DNA of 36,448 nt. Origin: Defluviitaleaceae bacterium (GTDB lineage Bacteria; Bacillota; Clostridia; Lachnospirales; WQUN01). The stretch covers positions 1 to 36,448 of the forward strand of contig WRGX01000216.1 in assembly GCA_009786975.1 (NCBI GenBank), read 5' to 3'. Position 1 is the stretch's first letter, and each line of letters opens with the position of its first letter. The translations under genes were made by a program, and so were the position numbers. Positions 7,116 through 15,566 of this stretch are shown piece after piece. The notes under the pieces were generated by a model. That model searched no databases. It was not told where the DNA came from and saw only the letters and a list, made by a program, of their open reading frames with translations.

Positions 7116-9384
7116 TTTTGCACTTATTTGCGTTGATATTTTGCACGGCGATGTTGACCGTTTATTTTTTTACAAAATTCCGGCGGGGCTTGAAATTTCC
7201 GTCGGTCAACGCGTGCGCGTGCCGTTTGGGTTGGGCGATTCGATTAAAATCGGCTATGTAATGGAAGTTACACAAACGCCGACGGATGATATCGCGCCGG
7301 AAAAAGTCAAAGAAATACACAGTCGGCTCGACGATTTTCCCGTTCTTACGCTGGAAACAATCGAGCTTGCGTTTTGGATGCAAAAAAAATATTACACAAC
7401 GCTTGCGGCGTGTGTACGCGCGATTGTTCCCGGCTCGAAAAGCGACGGGAAATTTCCTGTCGCGCGGAAAAAGCCGAAATTTTCGGAAATTACGCCGGTC
7501 GACATCACTTTGACCGACGAGCAAGAACACGCCGTTTCGCAAATTCTTCAAGCCGTTTCGGTTTCGGCTTCGGCTTCGGTTCCGCCTGACGGAGAACGCG
7601 GGACTGCCGACACAGATTCACGCTGTTTGACCTTTTCCTCGTCTGAAAAAGTATCAGAGCGCGCTCGACGCGCTATTTTACTGCATGGAGTAACGGGCAG
7701 CGGAAAAACCGAAGTTTACTTACACGCAATCGAAAAAATTTTGGCCGAGGGGCGGCAGGCAATCGTTCTTGTTCCCGAAATCGCGCTTACGCCGCAAATG
7801 GTCGCGCTTTTTTCCGCGCGATTCGGCAGTGCCGTCGCCGTAACGCACAGCCGCCTCACCCAAGCCGAACGCTTTCAAATTTGGAAAATGGCACTATCCT
7901 CCGAAATTTCGCTTGTAATCGGGCCGCGTTCCGCCGTTTTCGCGCCGTTTCCGCGCCTCGGACTCATCGTTATCGACGAGGAACACGAACATACCTACCA
8001 TTCCGAAACCGCCCCAAAATACGACGCCCGCGAAGTCGCCTTAAAACGCGCGGAAATTTGCGACGCCGCCGTTGTTTTGGGTTCGGCCACGCCAAGTCTT
8101 GAAAGCTATTTTAAGGCGCGGGAAAAATTGATGATGTTGGTGCCACTAACCGCAAGGATTAATAAAACCTTGCCGGAAATCCATATCGTTGACATGCGAA
8201 ACGAGATGCGGCGGGGGAATGCGTCGATTTTTTCGCAAAGTTTTTCGGACGCGCTTGCGGAAACTTTGGCGGCGGGTCGGCAGGCGATTTTATTTTTGAA
8301 TCGGAGGGGGCATTCGTCGTTTGTTAGCTGTCGGTGGTGCGGGCATGTTATGGGGTGCGAAAGTTGCAGGGTTAATCATACATATCATGCGGACAAAGGG
8401 CGGCTTTTGTGCCATTATTGCGGCAAGGGGACGGCGATGCCCGCGCGGTGTCCGATTTGCGAGTCCGAGCATATAAAGAAGTATGGGACGGGGACGCAGA
8501 AGGTCGAGGCGGAAATCACCGAGCTTTTCCCCGACGTGAAAGTCCTGCGCATGGACATGGACACCACGCGCGGCAAGCATGGTCACGCGAAAATTTTGGA
8601 CGCGTTTCGCGCGGGCGAGGCGCAGATTTTAATCGGCACACAAATGGTCGCTAAGGGGCTGGATTTTCCGAACGTTACGCTCGTTGGCGTAATCGCGGCG
8701 GATATGTCGCTTCATACCGGCGATTTTCGCGCAGGAGAGCATACGTTTCAAATTTTAACGCAGGTGGCGGGACGCGCGGGACGGCGCGCCAAGCGCGAAA
8801 TGGACGCCACGGGCGCAGTGAGCGAAGCGAACGTTTCCCGCGCCGCCAAGGGCGCAGTGAGTTCCCGCGCTACCGAGGACTCATGTGTGCAGTCCGGGCA
8901 TTCTATCGAAGCCGGAAGTGAAGCCGGAAGCCATGAAAAAAGATACCAAGGAAAAGTCTTCATCCAAACTTTTAATCCCGAGCATTACGCAATCGCCCTC
9001 GCCGAAAAAGGCGATTACGAAAAATTTTTTGCACATGAAATCGCGTTGCGCGAGGCTATGATTTATCCGCCGTTTTCGCATGTTTTTTCGGTAATGCTTA
9101 CCGGGACGCAGGAGCGCGAGGTTGTCGCGGCGTTGCAAACGCTTGCCGCAATTATGGAATATGTTGCAAAGCGCGACGGGAAGGAACGTTTTGAATTAAT
9201 GGGGCTTTCACCCGCTTTTGTTTCGATGATAAAGAAACAATTCCGTTGGAAACTTCTTGTAAAATCGCGCGAGGAAGCCACGCTCGTCGCATTTGTGTTA
9301 TATTGTATAAAAAAATTAAAGCAGAGCAATCCGCTTAAAAATATGACTTTGCACCTCACACTTAACCCTATAATGATGGAATAA
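7104..9384 (+). CDS. priA: Primosomal protein N' (PriA helicase), with in-frame repeat insertions
   Basis: LLHGVTGSGKTEVYLHAI, LVIDEEHEHTYHSE, zinc cluster CRWCGHVMGCESC...CHYCGKG...CPICES, LTQVAGRAGR; the segment RAKREMDATGAVSEANVSRAAKGAVSSRATEDSCVQSGHSIEAGSEAGSHEKR is repeat-derived. Confidence 0.95.
8783..8940 (-). repeat. Palindromic repeat copy inside priA, in frame
   Basis: ggcgcgccaagcgcg...gggcgcagtgagcgaagcgaacgtttcccgcgcc...ctatcgaagccggaag; same modules as the intergenic copies. Confidence 0.8.
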
Positions 9385-9535
9385 AATAATTCACGCGAGA
9401 GACAGCGGGCGAATGTGTCCGTTGCGAAAATCGGTAATCGTGTGACGAAAAAATGGAGTAAAATAATTCACGCGGAAGACAGCGGGCGAACGTGCCTGTT
9501 GCGAAAATCGGTAATCGTGTGACGAAAAAATGGAG
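9382..9535 (+). repeat. Tandem duplication, 77-bp period, between priA and def
   Basis: taaaataattcacgcg...gttgcgaaaatcggtaatcgtgtgacgaaaaaatggag occurs at 9382 and 9459 with few substitutions. Confidence 0.95.
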
Positions 9536-9543
9536 TGACATTG

Positions 9544-10095
9544 ATGGCCCTCAGGACGGTTCGCAGGGAAGGCGACGAGATTTTAAAAAAGAAATGCAAG
9601 CCGGTAAAAGACATAAACCCGGCAATTATTCAACTTTTGGACGACATGAAGCAAACGATTCGCGAGCTTGACGCCGTTGGCGTTGCCGCACCGCAAATCG
9701 GGATGCTTAAGCGTGTCGTTGTTGTTGAATTCGAGGATGAATTATACGAAATGATAAATCCGGAAATAATTGAGTCGGAGGGCGACCAAAAATGTAACGA
9801 AGCGTGCTTGTCGGTTCCGGGGCGTTGTGGCGACGTTGTGCGGCCGTTTAACGCCAAAATTAAGGCGACGAATCGCGAGGGCGCGGAATATATAATCGAA
9901 GCCGACGATTTTTTATCCTCGATAATGTGCCACGAACTTGACCACCTCGACGGCGTGCTTTTTATTGACAAAGCGACGAATATTCAAATGATTAACGAGG
10001 AGCAAATGCGGGCGCGGAAACGCGCGCGGAAGAAGCGAATACAGGAGCGAAAATTGAAGCGGCAGGGGGTTTACGCAGGAGGACGGCGGCGGTGA
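9544..10095 (+). CDS. def: Peptide deformylase
   Basis: GVAAPQIGMLKRVVVVE, EACLSVPG, MCHELDHLDGVLFIDK. Confidence 0.96.
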   Translation: MALRTVRREGDEILKKKCKPVKDINPAIIQLLDDMKQTIRELDAVGVAAPQIGMLKRVVVVEFEDELYEMINPEIIESEGDQKCNEACLSVPGRCGDVVRPFNAKIKATNREGAEYIIEADDFLSSIMCHELDHLDGVLFIDKATNIQMINEEQMRARKRARKKRIQERKLKRQGVYAGGRRR

Positions 10096-11057
10096 AAATT
10101 ATTTTTATGGGGACGCCGACATTTGCGGCGGAGTCGCTTGACGCGATTTTGAAATCGTCGCACGAAGTTGTCGCGGTTTGCACGCAACCCGACAGACCCG
10201 CAGGGCGCGGGCATAAACTTACGGCAAGCCCGGTGAAGGAGCTTGCGGCGGCGCATGGTTTGCCGATTTTTCAGCCGGAAACCCTGCGATTTTCCGACGA
10301 GAACGCGAAAAAAGTCCGCGAGGAACTCGAGGAGTTCGGCGCGGATATTTTTGTTGTCGCGGCGTATGGCTTACTGCTTCCGAAGGGCGTCTTGACTATG
10401 CCGCCGCTGGGTTGCGTGAATGTTCACGCCTCATTGCTCCCAAAATATCGCGGTGCGTCGCCGATTCACGCGGCGATTTTAAACGGCGACGCGGCGACGG
10501 GGATTACCATAATCCACATGGACGCGGGGCTTGATACCGGTGATATGATTTTGCAAAAACGGCTTGAAATCGGGGCGGACGAGCGGTTTGCGGAACTGCA
10601 TGACCGCATGGCTGTTTTGGGCGCGGAGGCGATTTGCGAGGCGTTGGCGCAGCTTGAAAACGGAACGGCGGCACGGGTTGTGCAGGACAACGCGCTCGCA
10701 AGCCACGCGCCGAAACTGCAAAAATCTGACGGACGGATTGATTGGTCGGATTCAAGCGAGAAAATTTTTAATCAGGTGCGCGCGCTTGCGTGTTTTACGC
10801 AACGGGACGGGCAGGTCATTAAAATTTGGGATGTTGAAAAATCGACCGATGACAGTTTTCGGGAGCAGTTTCCCGGCGTATCAAAAAAATTTTCTCCCGG
10901 AGAAATTATTTCAGCAGAAAAAGGCCTGCTCGTTAAAACCGGCGACGGTGCGATTCGCATAACCGAGCTTCAAGCCGTTGGCAAAAAAAGAATGCCTGCG
11001 TCGGATTTTTTGCGCGGGCAGAGGGTTGGTGTGTCGGACAGGTTTAGATGGGTTTGA
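10092..11057 (+). CDS. fmt: Methionyl-tRNA formyltransferase
   Basis: MKIIFMGTPTFAAESLDAIL, VCTQPDRPAGRGHKLTASPVKELA, GCVNVHASLLPKYRGASPIHAAILNGDAATGITIIHMDAGLDTGDMI. Confidence 0.96.
   Translation: MKIIFMGTPTFAAESLDAILKSSHEVVAVCTQPDRPAGRGHKLTASPVKELAAAHGLPIFQPETLRFSDENAKKVREELEEFGADIFVVAAYGLLLPKGVLTMPPLGCVNVHASLLPKYRGASPIHAAILNGDAATGITIIHMDAGLDTGDMILQKRLEIGADERFAELHDRMAVLGAEAICEALAQLENGTAARVVQDNALASHAPKLQKSDGRIDWSDSSEKIFNQVRALACFTQRDGQVIKIWDVEKSTDDSFREQFPGVSKKFSPGEIISAEKGLLVKTGDGAIRITELQAVGKKRMPASDFLRGQRVGVSDRFRWV
10859..10890 (-). repeat. Partial palindromic repeat (M1 half) in frame inside fmt
   Basis: cgggagcagtttcccggcgtatcaaaaaaa is identical in core to intergenic gggagcagtttcccggcgta. 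Confidence 0.65.
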
Positions 11058-11144
11058 TATACAAAAATCAAACAGAAATAAAGGAAATGCTGGTAAGTGA
11101 AAGACAGGCATCAGTACGCACAGTCTAGGGCAAGTGACGCACTG

Positions 11145-11205
11145 CACCGGGTACACATGTCGGTGGCGACGCGTTCCCGCGAAGCCGGAAGAAGTTTACT
11201 CGCCC
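11145..11205 (-). repeat. Palindromic repeat M1 copy
   Basis: accgggtacacatgtcggtggcgacgcgttcccgcgaagccggaagaagttt. Confidence 0.8.
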
Positions 11206-11208
11206 ATA

Positions 11209-11247
11209 AAAATCGAGTCGGCGAGTGTCACTCGCCGACTCGATTTT
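11209..11247. terminator. M4 palindromic hairpin
   Basis: aaaatcgagtcggcgagtgtcactcgccgactcgatttt, perfect 39-nt palindrome. Confidence 0.9.
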
Positions 11248-11269
11248 GAAAAAAAATTTTTTTAAAAAA

Positions 11270-11351
11270 GCGCGCCAAGCGCGCATTGGGCACCGGGGGC
11301 ATATGTCGCGGGCGACGCATTCCCTCGAAGCCGGGAGCAATTTCCTTGCCC
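11270..11351 (-). repeat. Palindromic repeat M2+M1 copy
   Basis: gcgcgccaagcgcgcattgggcaccgggggcatatgtcgcgggcgacgcattccctcgaagccgggagcaatttccttgcc. Confidence 0.9.
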
Positions 11352-11352
11352 A

Positions 11353-11380
11353 TAAAAAAAACGCGCATACGCGCGTTTTT
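11353..11380. terminator. Bidirectional intrinsic terminator between fmt and PBP1A
   Basis: aaaaaaaa cgcgc atac gcgcg ttttt. Confidence 0.8.
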
Positions 11381-11394
11381 ACAGTTTTCAAAAA

Positions 11395-14300
11395 TCAATC
11401 CAACCCCGGAATCGGTACGGTATGAACAAACGGCGACGGTGTGTCGTCGGCTCCGGACGCTTCGCCGCCGGGGGTGCCGAGACCTTGCCACGGCGGAAGC
11501 GTCGGTATCGGCGCGGGGGTTGGTGTAGGCAGAAGGGGCGTAAAGGGTTCAATGAACGGGCCGGGCGGGGGCGTTGTTTGGGGCGATGGGAATCCGTCGG
11601 GGATACCCGGAATTTCGACATTGTGTACGACGTTTCCGTCGGGGGAAGTTGGCGCGCCCGCGCCCGGGCCCTGAACAAACATGCCAAGCTCGGGGTCAAA
11701 AATCATCGGATTCTGCCATAAATCGCCCACATTTACCCCGCCGCAATTACACACTATTCCCCGCAAAACATCGCCGGGGAAGTGCATGTGGCGGTCGCGA
11801 ATCGTTCCCTCGAGATGGTCAACAGACCACGGGCGAACAAGCCCGACGCGCGTTACGACTGTCCCGTAGGGGTATTCGCGGTTGCATCCCGGGCCGGCAA
11901 GTCGTCCGTGAACACTGCAATATGTGTGGCGTTGATGCACGTTGCAGGTTTGCGAGGGGACCATGCCGGGGGCGAAAATTTCGTTGCGCACGCGGTCGCC
12001 GCGCGGGTCGATGCGGCAAAGCTCGCTCGGCAAATGCCCGGAGTCGAGGCAAACCGCCGCGGAAACTATGCCCGGCGGGCGCGTAAACATAGCCGGCGAC
12101 AAGTCCATATGAATCTCTTCCATTATTGTGCGCCATAACGGCGTGTGGAACTGGTTTGTTCCGCGAGCCATGGGCTGATTATTATCGTTGCCGAGCCAAA
12201 TTGCCGCCGTAAAATACGGCGTGTAACCCGTGAAACCGAGGTCGGCGTTGTTTTGCGATGTTCCGGTTTTTCCCGCAAGCCCCATTTGCCCGCGAAGCCC
12301 CGACGCCGCCGTCCAGTTTGCGCGCCCGCCTGTCGCGCCTGCCCGCGTCATGGTGTCCTGCATTGTGCTGGTCAAAAGATATGCCGTTGTGTCGCGCAAA
12401 ACGCGTTGGGGATTATGATAATTTTCAAGCAAAATATTGCCCTCGTGGTCAAGCACCGTTGTGTAAAGCACGGGGCGGTTGAATTCGCCGCCGTTCGCAA
12501 TTGTCGCATACGCGCCCGCGAGTTCGATTAAATACATACCCCGCGTCATTCCGCCCAAAACAATCGCGGCCCCGTCGTGCGGATGAAGCGTCGAAACGCC
12601 CATAAGCTCAAGGTAGCGTATCATTGTCGTGACGCCCGCAGGGCCGGGAACAACCGTCGGGTCTGCCCCCGCGCGCGCGGAAACAACGTTGCCGGACGCA
12701 TAAATCGCATTTCGCGCCGTTGTCAGCCCGCGGAAAACCCTGCCGCCGTCCCAGTGATTTCGCGGTTGCCAGCCCCGCCCGCCCGGATTCGGCAGGTAGA
12801 ACGGGATATCATCAATGACCGTCGAGGGTTGCATCATGCCAAGCTCAAAAAGCGGCGCGAACGGCACAAGCGGCTTCATTTGACTGCCGGGGGAGCGCGT
12901 CGACTGGGTTGCGCGGTTAAGTGCGCGGTTGCCCAGCGACTCACCGCGAACGCCTCGAATCGCAACAACGTGTCCGGTGTGGTGGTCGATTAAAACGAAC
13001 GCGCCTTGGGGTTGCGGCACTTTAAACAGGCGGTATTCTACGATTTCGTCGGCGTGTGTGAGATGCTGCTCGTGCAAACGTTCGATAAACGCATCGACTT
13101 CCTCCAAGTTTGCAACGGAATGCGGCGGAAAATCCTCTCTGCGCCGCAGTTGCGTAATCGTATTGTAAACCGTCATCGAATATCGCACTTCAATCGAAAA
13201 GCCTACGTTCGGCCAAAGCGATTCGTCCAAAAAGGCGCGGTCAACAATTTCCTGAAGGTGCATATCCTGCACGGAATTTATCGTTATCCCGGTTTCGAAA
13301 ATTCTGCGGTCTGCCTCCGCCCCGGTGATTCCGAGCCGTTCAATCATGTCAACGCGAACCTGCGCCAAAAGTGCGGAGGTGTAGCAGTCGAAACGCGCGA
13401 TTATATCGCGGATATCGCCTGCGGCGGTTCGATAAATCGTGTCGTAAACAAGACCAAGCATAATCGGCTCGCCGTCCTCGTCGTACATCGGCTCGAAGGT
13501 GTAGGGGTCGATGACCTGCCGCGCCGCGATGGCTTCTTCGTATTCCTCCGTCGTGATTAAGCCGTTGCGTTCGTACATATTATACAAAACGAGCTGCGCG
13601 CGCCGCCAGTTATCGTGGGGGCGGGTGTCGGGGGGGAAGCGCGAAGGATTTTGCGTAATCGCCGCGATTACGGCGGATTGCGCGATTGAAAGCTCGCTTA
13701 CATCGAGGCCGAAGTAAAACTGCGCCGCCGCCTGCACGCCGTAGTTCGACCGCCCCAAATTTATCATATTCAAATACGACTGCATGATAAAATATTTCGC
13801 TTCCATATGCGGGTCTTCGTAGCCGTACCGTTCAAACGCCTCCGTAAGCTCCCGTTCGAAGTTCACGGCAAGATGCTGTTCCTGTAGCTTTGTAATGATA
13901 TCGTTGTCGATTTCAAGCATGTTTTTAATTAACTGTTGCGTAATTGTGCTTGCGCCTTCGGTTTGGCGACCGGGCTGGGTCGCGACCCAAACGGCGCGGG
14001 CAATTCCGCGGGGGTCAATGCCATTGTGTTCGAAAAATCGTTCGTCTTCGATTGCGATAAAAGCGTAAATCAAATGGCGCGGCATCTCGTCGATACGCAC
14101 AAATTCGCGGTTCATGCCCCTGTGAAGCGTTTCGCGAACTTCCCCCGTTCTTGCGCAAACTATATGCGAGGAAAGTTCCATGCCGTCTTGTATGCTTCCG
14201 CCCGTCATATGGGGGTCAATCGCGCGAGGTGAAACAGGTCCGAGCGAGCTGAAATCAAGGTCCGGCGCGCCTTCAAGTATCCCGATGTAAACGCCGATTC

Positions 14301-14439
14301 CCGCGCCCGCGCCCGCAAACACAGCAATCATCAGCAGCGACAGCGCAACACGCAAAAAAAGCAAGCCGAATTTGTTCCGAACACGCATGGTATGCGGTTC
14401 GCGCTTGCGCTTTTTATTTCCCGGTTGTGAGTAGTCCAT
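11395..14439 (-). CDS. Penicillin-binding protein 1A-type bifunctional transglycosylase/transpeptidase
   Basis: GT51 motifs AIEDERFFEHNGIDPRGIARA, QGASTITQQL-like EGASTITQQLIKNM; TP motifs STRSPGSQMKPL and AGKTGTSQN. Confidence 0.95.
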   Translation of the reverse strand: MDYSQPGNKKRKREPHTMRVRNKFGLLFLRVALSLLMIAVFAGAGAGIGVYIGILEGAPDLDFSSLGPVSPRAIDPHMTGGSIQDGMELSSHIVCARTGEVRETLHRGMNREFVRIDEMPRHLIYAFIAIEDERFFEHNGIDPRGIARAVWVATQPGRQTEGASTITQQLIKNMLEIDNDIITKLQEQHLAVNFERELTEAFERYGYEDPHMEAKYFIMQSYLNMINLGRSNYGVQAAAQFYFGLDVSELSIAQSAVIAAITQNPSRFPPDTRPHDNWRRAQLVLYNMYERNGLITTEEYEEAIAARQVIDPYTFEPMYDEDGEPIMLGLVYDTIYRTAAGDIRDIIARFDCYTSALLAQVRVDMIERLGITGAEADRRIFETGITINSVQDMHLQEIVDRAFLDESLWPNVGFSIEVRYSMTVYNTITQLRRREDFPPHSVANLEEVDAFIERLHEQHLTHADEIVEYRLFKVPQPQGAFVLIDHHTGHVVAIRGVRGESLGNRALNRATQSTRSPGSQMKPLVPFAPLFELGMMQPSTVIDDIPFYLPNPGGRGWQPRNHWDGGRVFRGLTTARNAIYASGNVVSARAGADPTVVPGPAGVTTMIRYLELMGVSTLHPHDGAAIVLGGMTRGMYLIELAGAYATIANGGEFNRPVLYTTVLDHEGNILLENYHNPQRVLRDTTAYLLTSTMQDTMTRAGATGGRANWTAASGLRGQMGLAGKTGTSQNNADLGFTGYTPYFTAAIWLGNDNNQPMARGTNQFHTPLWRTIMEEIHMDLSPAMFTRPPGIVSAAVCLDSGHLPSELCRIDPRGDRVRNEIFAPGMVPSQTCNVHQRHTYCSVHGRLAGPGCNREYPYGTVVTRVGLVRPWSVDHLEGTIRDRHMHFPGDVLRGIVCNCGGVNVGDLWQNPMIFDPELGMFVQGPGAGAPTSPDGNVVHNVEIPGIPDGFPSPQTTPPPGPFIEPFTPLLPTPTPAPIPTLPPWQGLGTPGGEASGADDTPSPFVHTVPIPGLD

Positions 14440-14581
14440 GAAATTTTTTCTCCTTGAATTGGCGAGCAATTGGTGAGCGTTAACAGAATTTTAACATACT
14501 TTTTGGCAAACTACAATACGGACGGATGGGGGGAATTCCACGCGGAATTCCACGCCAAAAAAAGGTGAATTGAAATTGTAA

Positions 14582-14762
14582 AAAATCGAGTCGGCGAGTG
14601 ACACTCGCCGACTCGATTTTTTTTGCGCAGTTTTATGGCAAAAAAAGCGCGCACTGCGCGCACCACGGGCGCAGTGCGCGAAGCGAACGTTTCCTGCGCC
14701 ACTGTAGACAAGTGCCGGAGGCGACACATTCCCTCGAAGCCGGGAACAGTTGCCCGGCGTAT
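14582..14762 (-). repeat. Composite repeat: M4 + linker + M2 + M3 + M1
   Basis: M4 palindrome 14582-14620, gcgcagttttatggcaaaaaaa linker, gcgcgcactgcgcgc 14647-14661, gggcgcagtgcgcgaagcgaacgtttcc, then cattccctcgaagccgggaacagttgcccgg. Confidence 0.85.
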
Positions 14763-14767
14763 AAAAA

Positions 14768-14800
14768 AATGATGATGTTAGTGCCACTAACATCATCATT
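14768..14800. terminator. M5 perfect palindrome hairpin
   Basis: aatgatgatgttagtg c cactaacatcatcatt (16-bp arms, 1-nt centre) with flanking A/T tracts. Confidence 0.8.
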
Positions 14801-14910
14801 TCGCATGGGGTACACAAATCAAGGTGGGTGCATCGGGTTTCCAACCGCCACCACGAGGCATCTGCGCCCCTTGTTCGCCTTCATTCGCCTTCATTCGCCT
14901 TCAATGGTTC

Positions 14911-15014
14911 ATACTTTTTCCGCTCAAAAAATTGGAATTCGCCCCTCCGTCACACGTCCGCTTTTCACTTGTTTCGTAAGGGCGAATTTCAATTTTTGAG
15001 AGTGGAAAAAGTAT
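14911..15014. repeat. Long inverted repeat (foldback structure) 3' of the small minus-strand gene
   Basis: atactttttccgctcaaaaaattggaattcgccc (14911-14944) vs gggcgaatttcaatttttgagagtggaaaaagtat (14980-15014). Confidence 0.85.
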
Positions 15015-15023
15015 CATTCGCTT

Positions 15024-15449
15024 TTAGCGGCTGTCCATCCAGTCGTCCGCCATTTCAAGAAGCGTAATCGGCGTAACAGTTCCCGCCGCGAACGCGCGAG
15101 CCATAGCAAAAATCACGTCGCGGTCGTCGGTTATGCCGTGCGTTTCTTCGCTTTCTTGAGGGTCAGGAAACTGCTCCCGGCTTCGAGGGAATGCGTCGCC
15201 GCCGACACATGTTCCCGGTGTCCAATGCGCGCCTGGCGCGCTTTCTTGAGGCATCCCGTCGGGCGCGCGGGATGCGTTGGCTTCGCTCGCGTCCGACGGG
15301 GTGCGTTTTTCGACGCGCAGGGCGTAGTATTCATCCCCGTCGTCGTTTAAGTAAGTTTGTACGATGTAGCTTAAAATCCACGTTTCTCCGGTTTCGGTGC
15401 TGATTTTTTCGTTCGAAACCATCTCATTTTTTTGCGCATTCGCAACCAT
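15024..15449 (-). CDS. Small conserved-looking protein (possibly DUF6514-type) carrying an in-frame repeat insertion
   Basis: ETGETWILSYIVQTYLNDDGDEYYALRVEK...ITDDRDVIFAMARAFAAGTVTPITLLEMADDWMD flanks repeat-derived ESAPGAHWTPGTCVGGDAFPRSREQFPDPQES. Confidence 0.6.
   Translation of the reverse strand: MVANAQKNEMVSNEKISTETGETWILSYIVQTYLNDDGDEYYALRVEKRTPSDASEANASRAPDGMPQESAPGAHWTPGTCVGGDAFPRSREQFPDPQESEETHGITDDRDVIFAMARAFAAGTVTPITLLEMADDWMDSR
15164..15302 (+). repeat. Palindromic repeat M1+M2+M3 inside the 15024-15449 CDS
   Basis: aggaaactgctcccggcttcgagggaatgcgtcgccgccgacacatgttcccggtgtccaatgcgcgcctggcgcgctttcttg, then M3-like gttggcttcgctcgcgtccgac. Confidence 0.9.
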
Positions 15450-15566
15450 TTATCCCGTCCCCTTTTCTGCTCATCTGTACACAATTAGTCTACATCAAGG
15501 GCTCGGAGGTTGCCATCCACAATTAGTAACATTTGCCAAATTTCGAGGATATTTTTTACAATTTTT

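Noticed and set aside
8783-8940. priA as a pseudogene disrupted by the repeat
   Set aside because: The frame is intact through the insertion and all helicase/zinc motifs are present on both sides.
9382-9535. Tandem tRNA genes (77-nt period matches tRNA length)
   Set aside because: No cloverleaf, T-loop GTTCRA or CCA/acceptor pairing could be made out; the duplication reads as leader-like sequence.
11422-13560. Plus-strand ORFs opposite PBP1A
   Set aside because: Antisense to a clearly recognised PBP1A; no recognisable domain.
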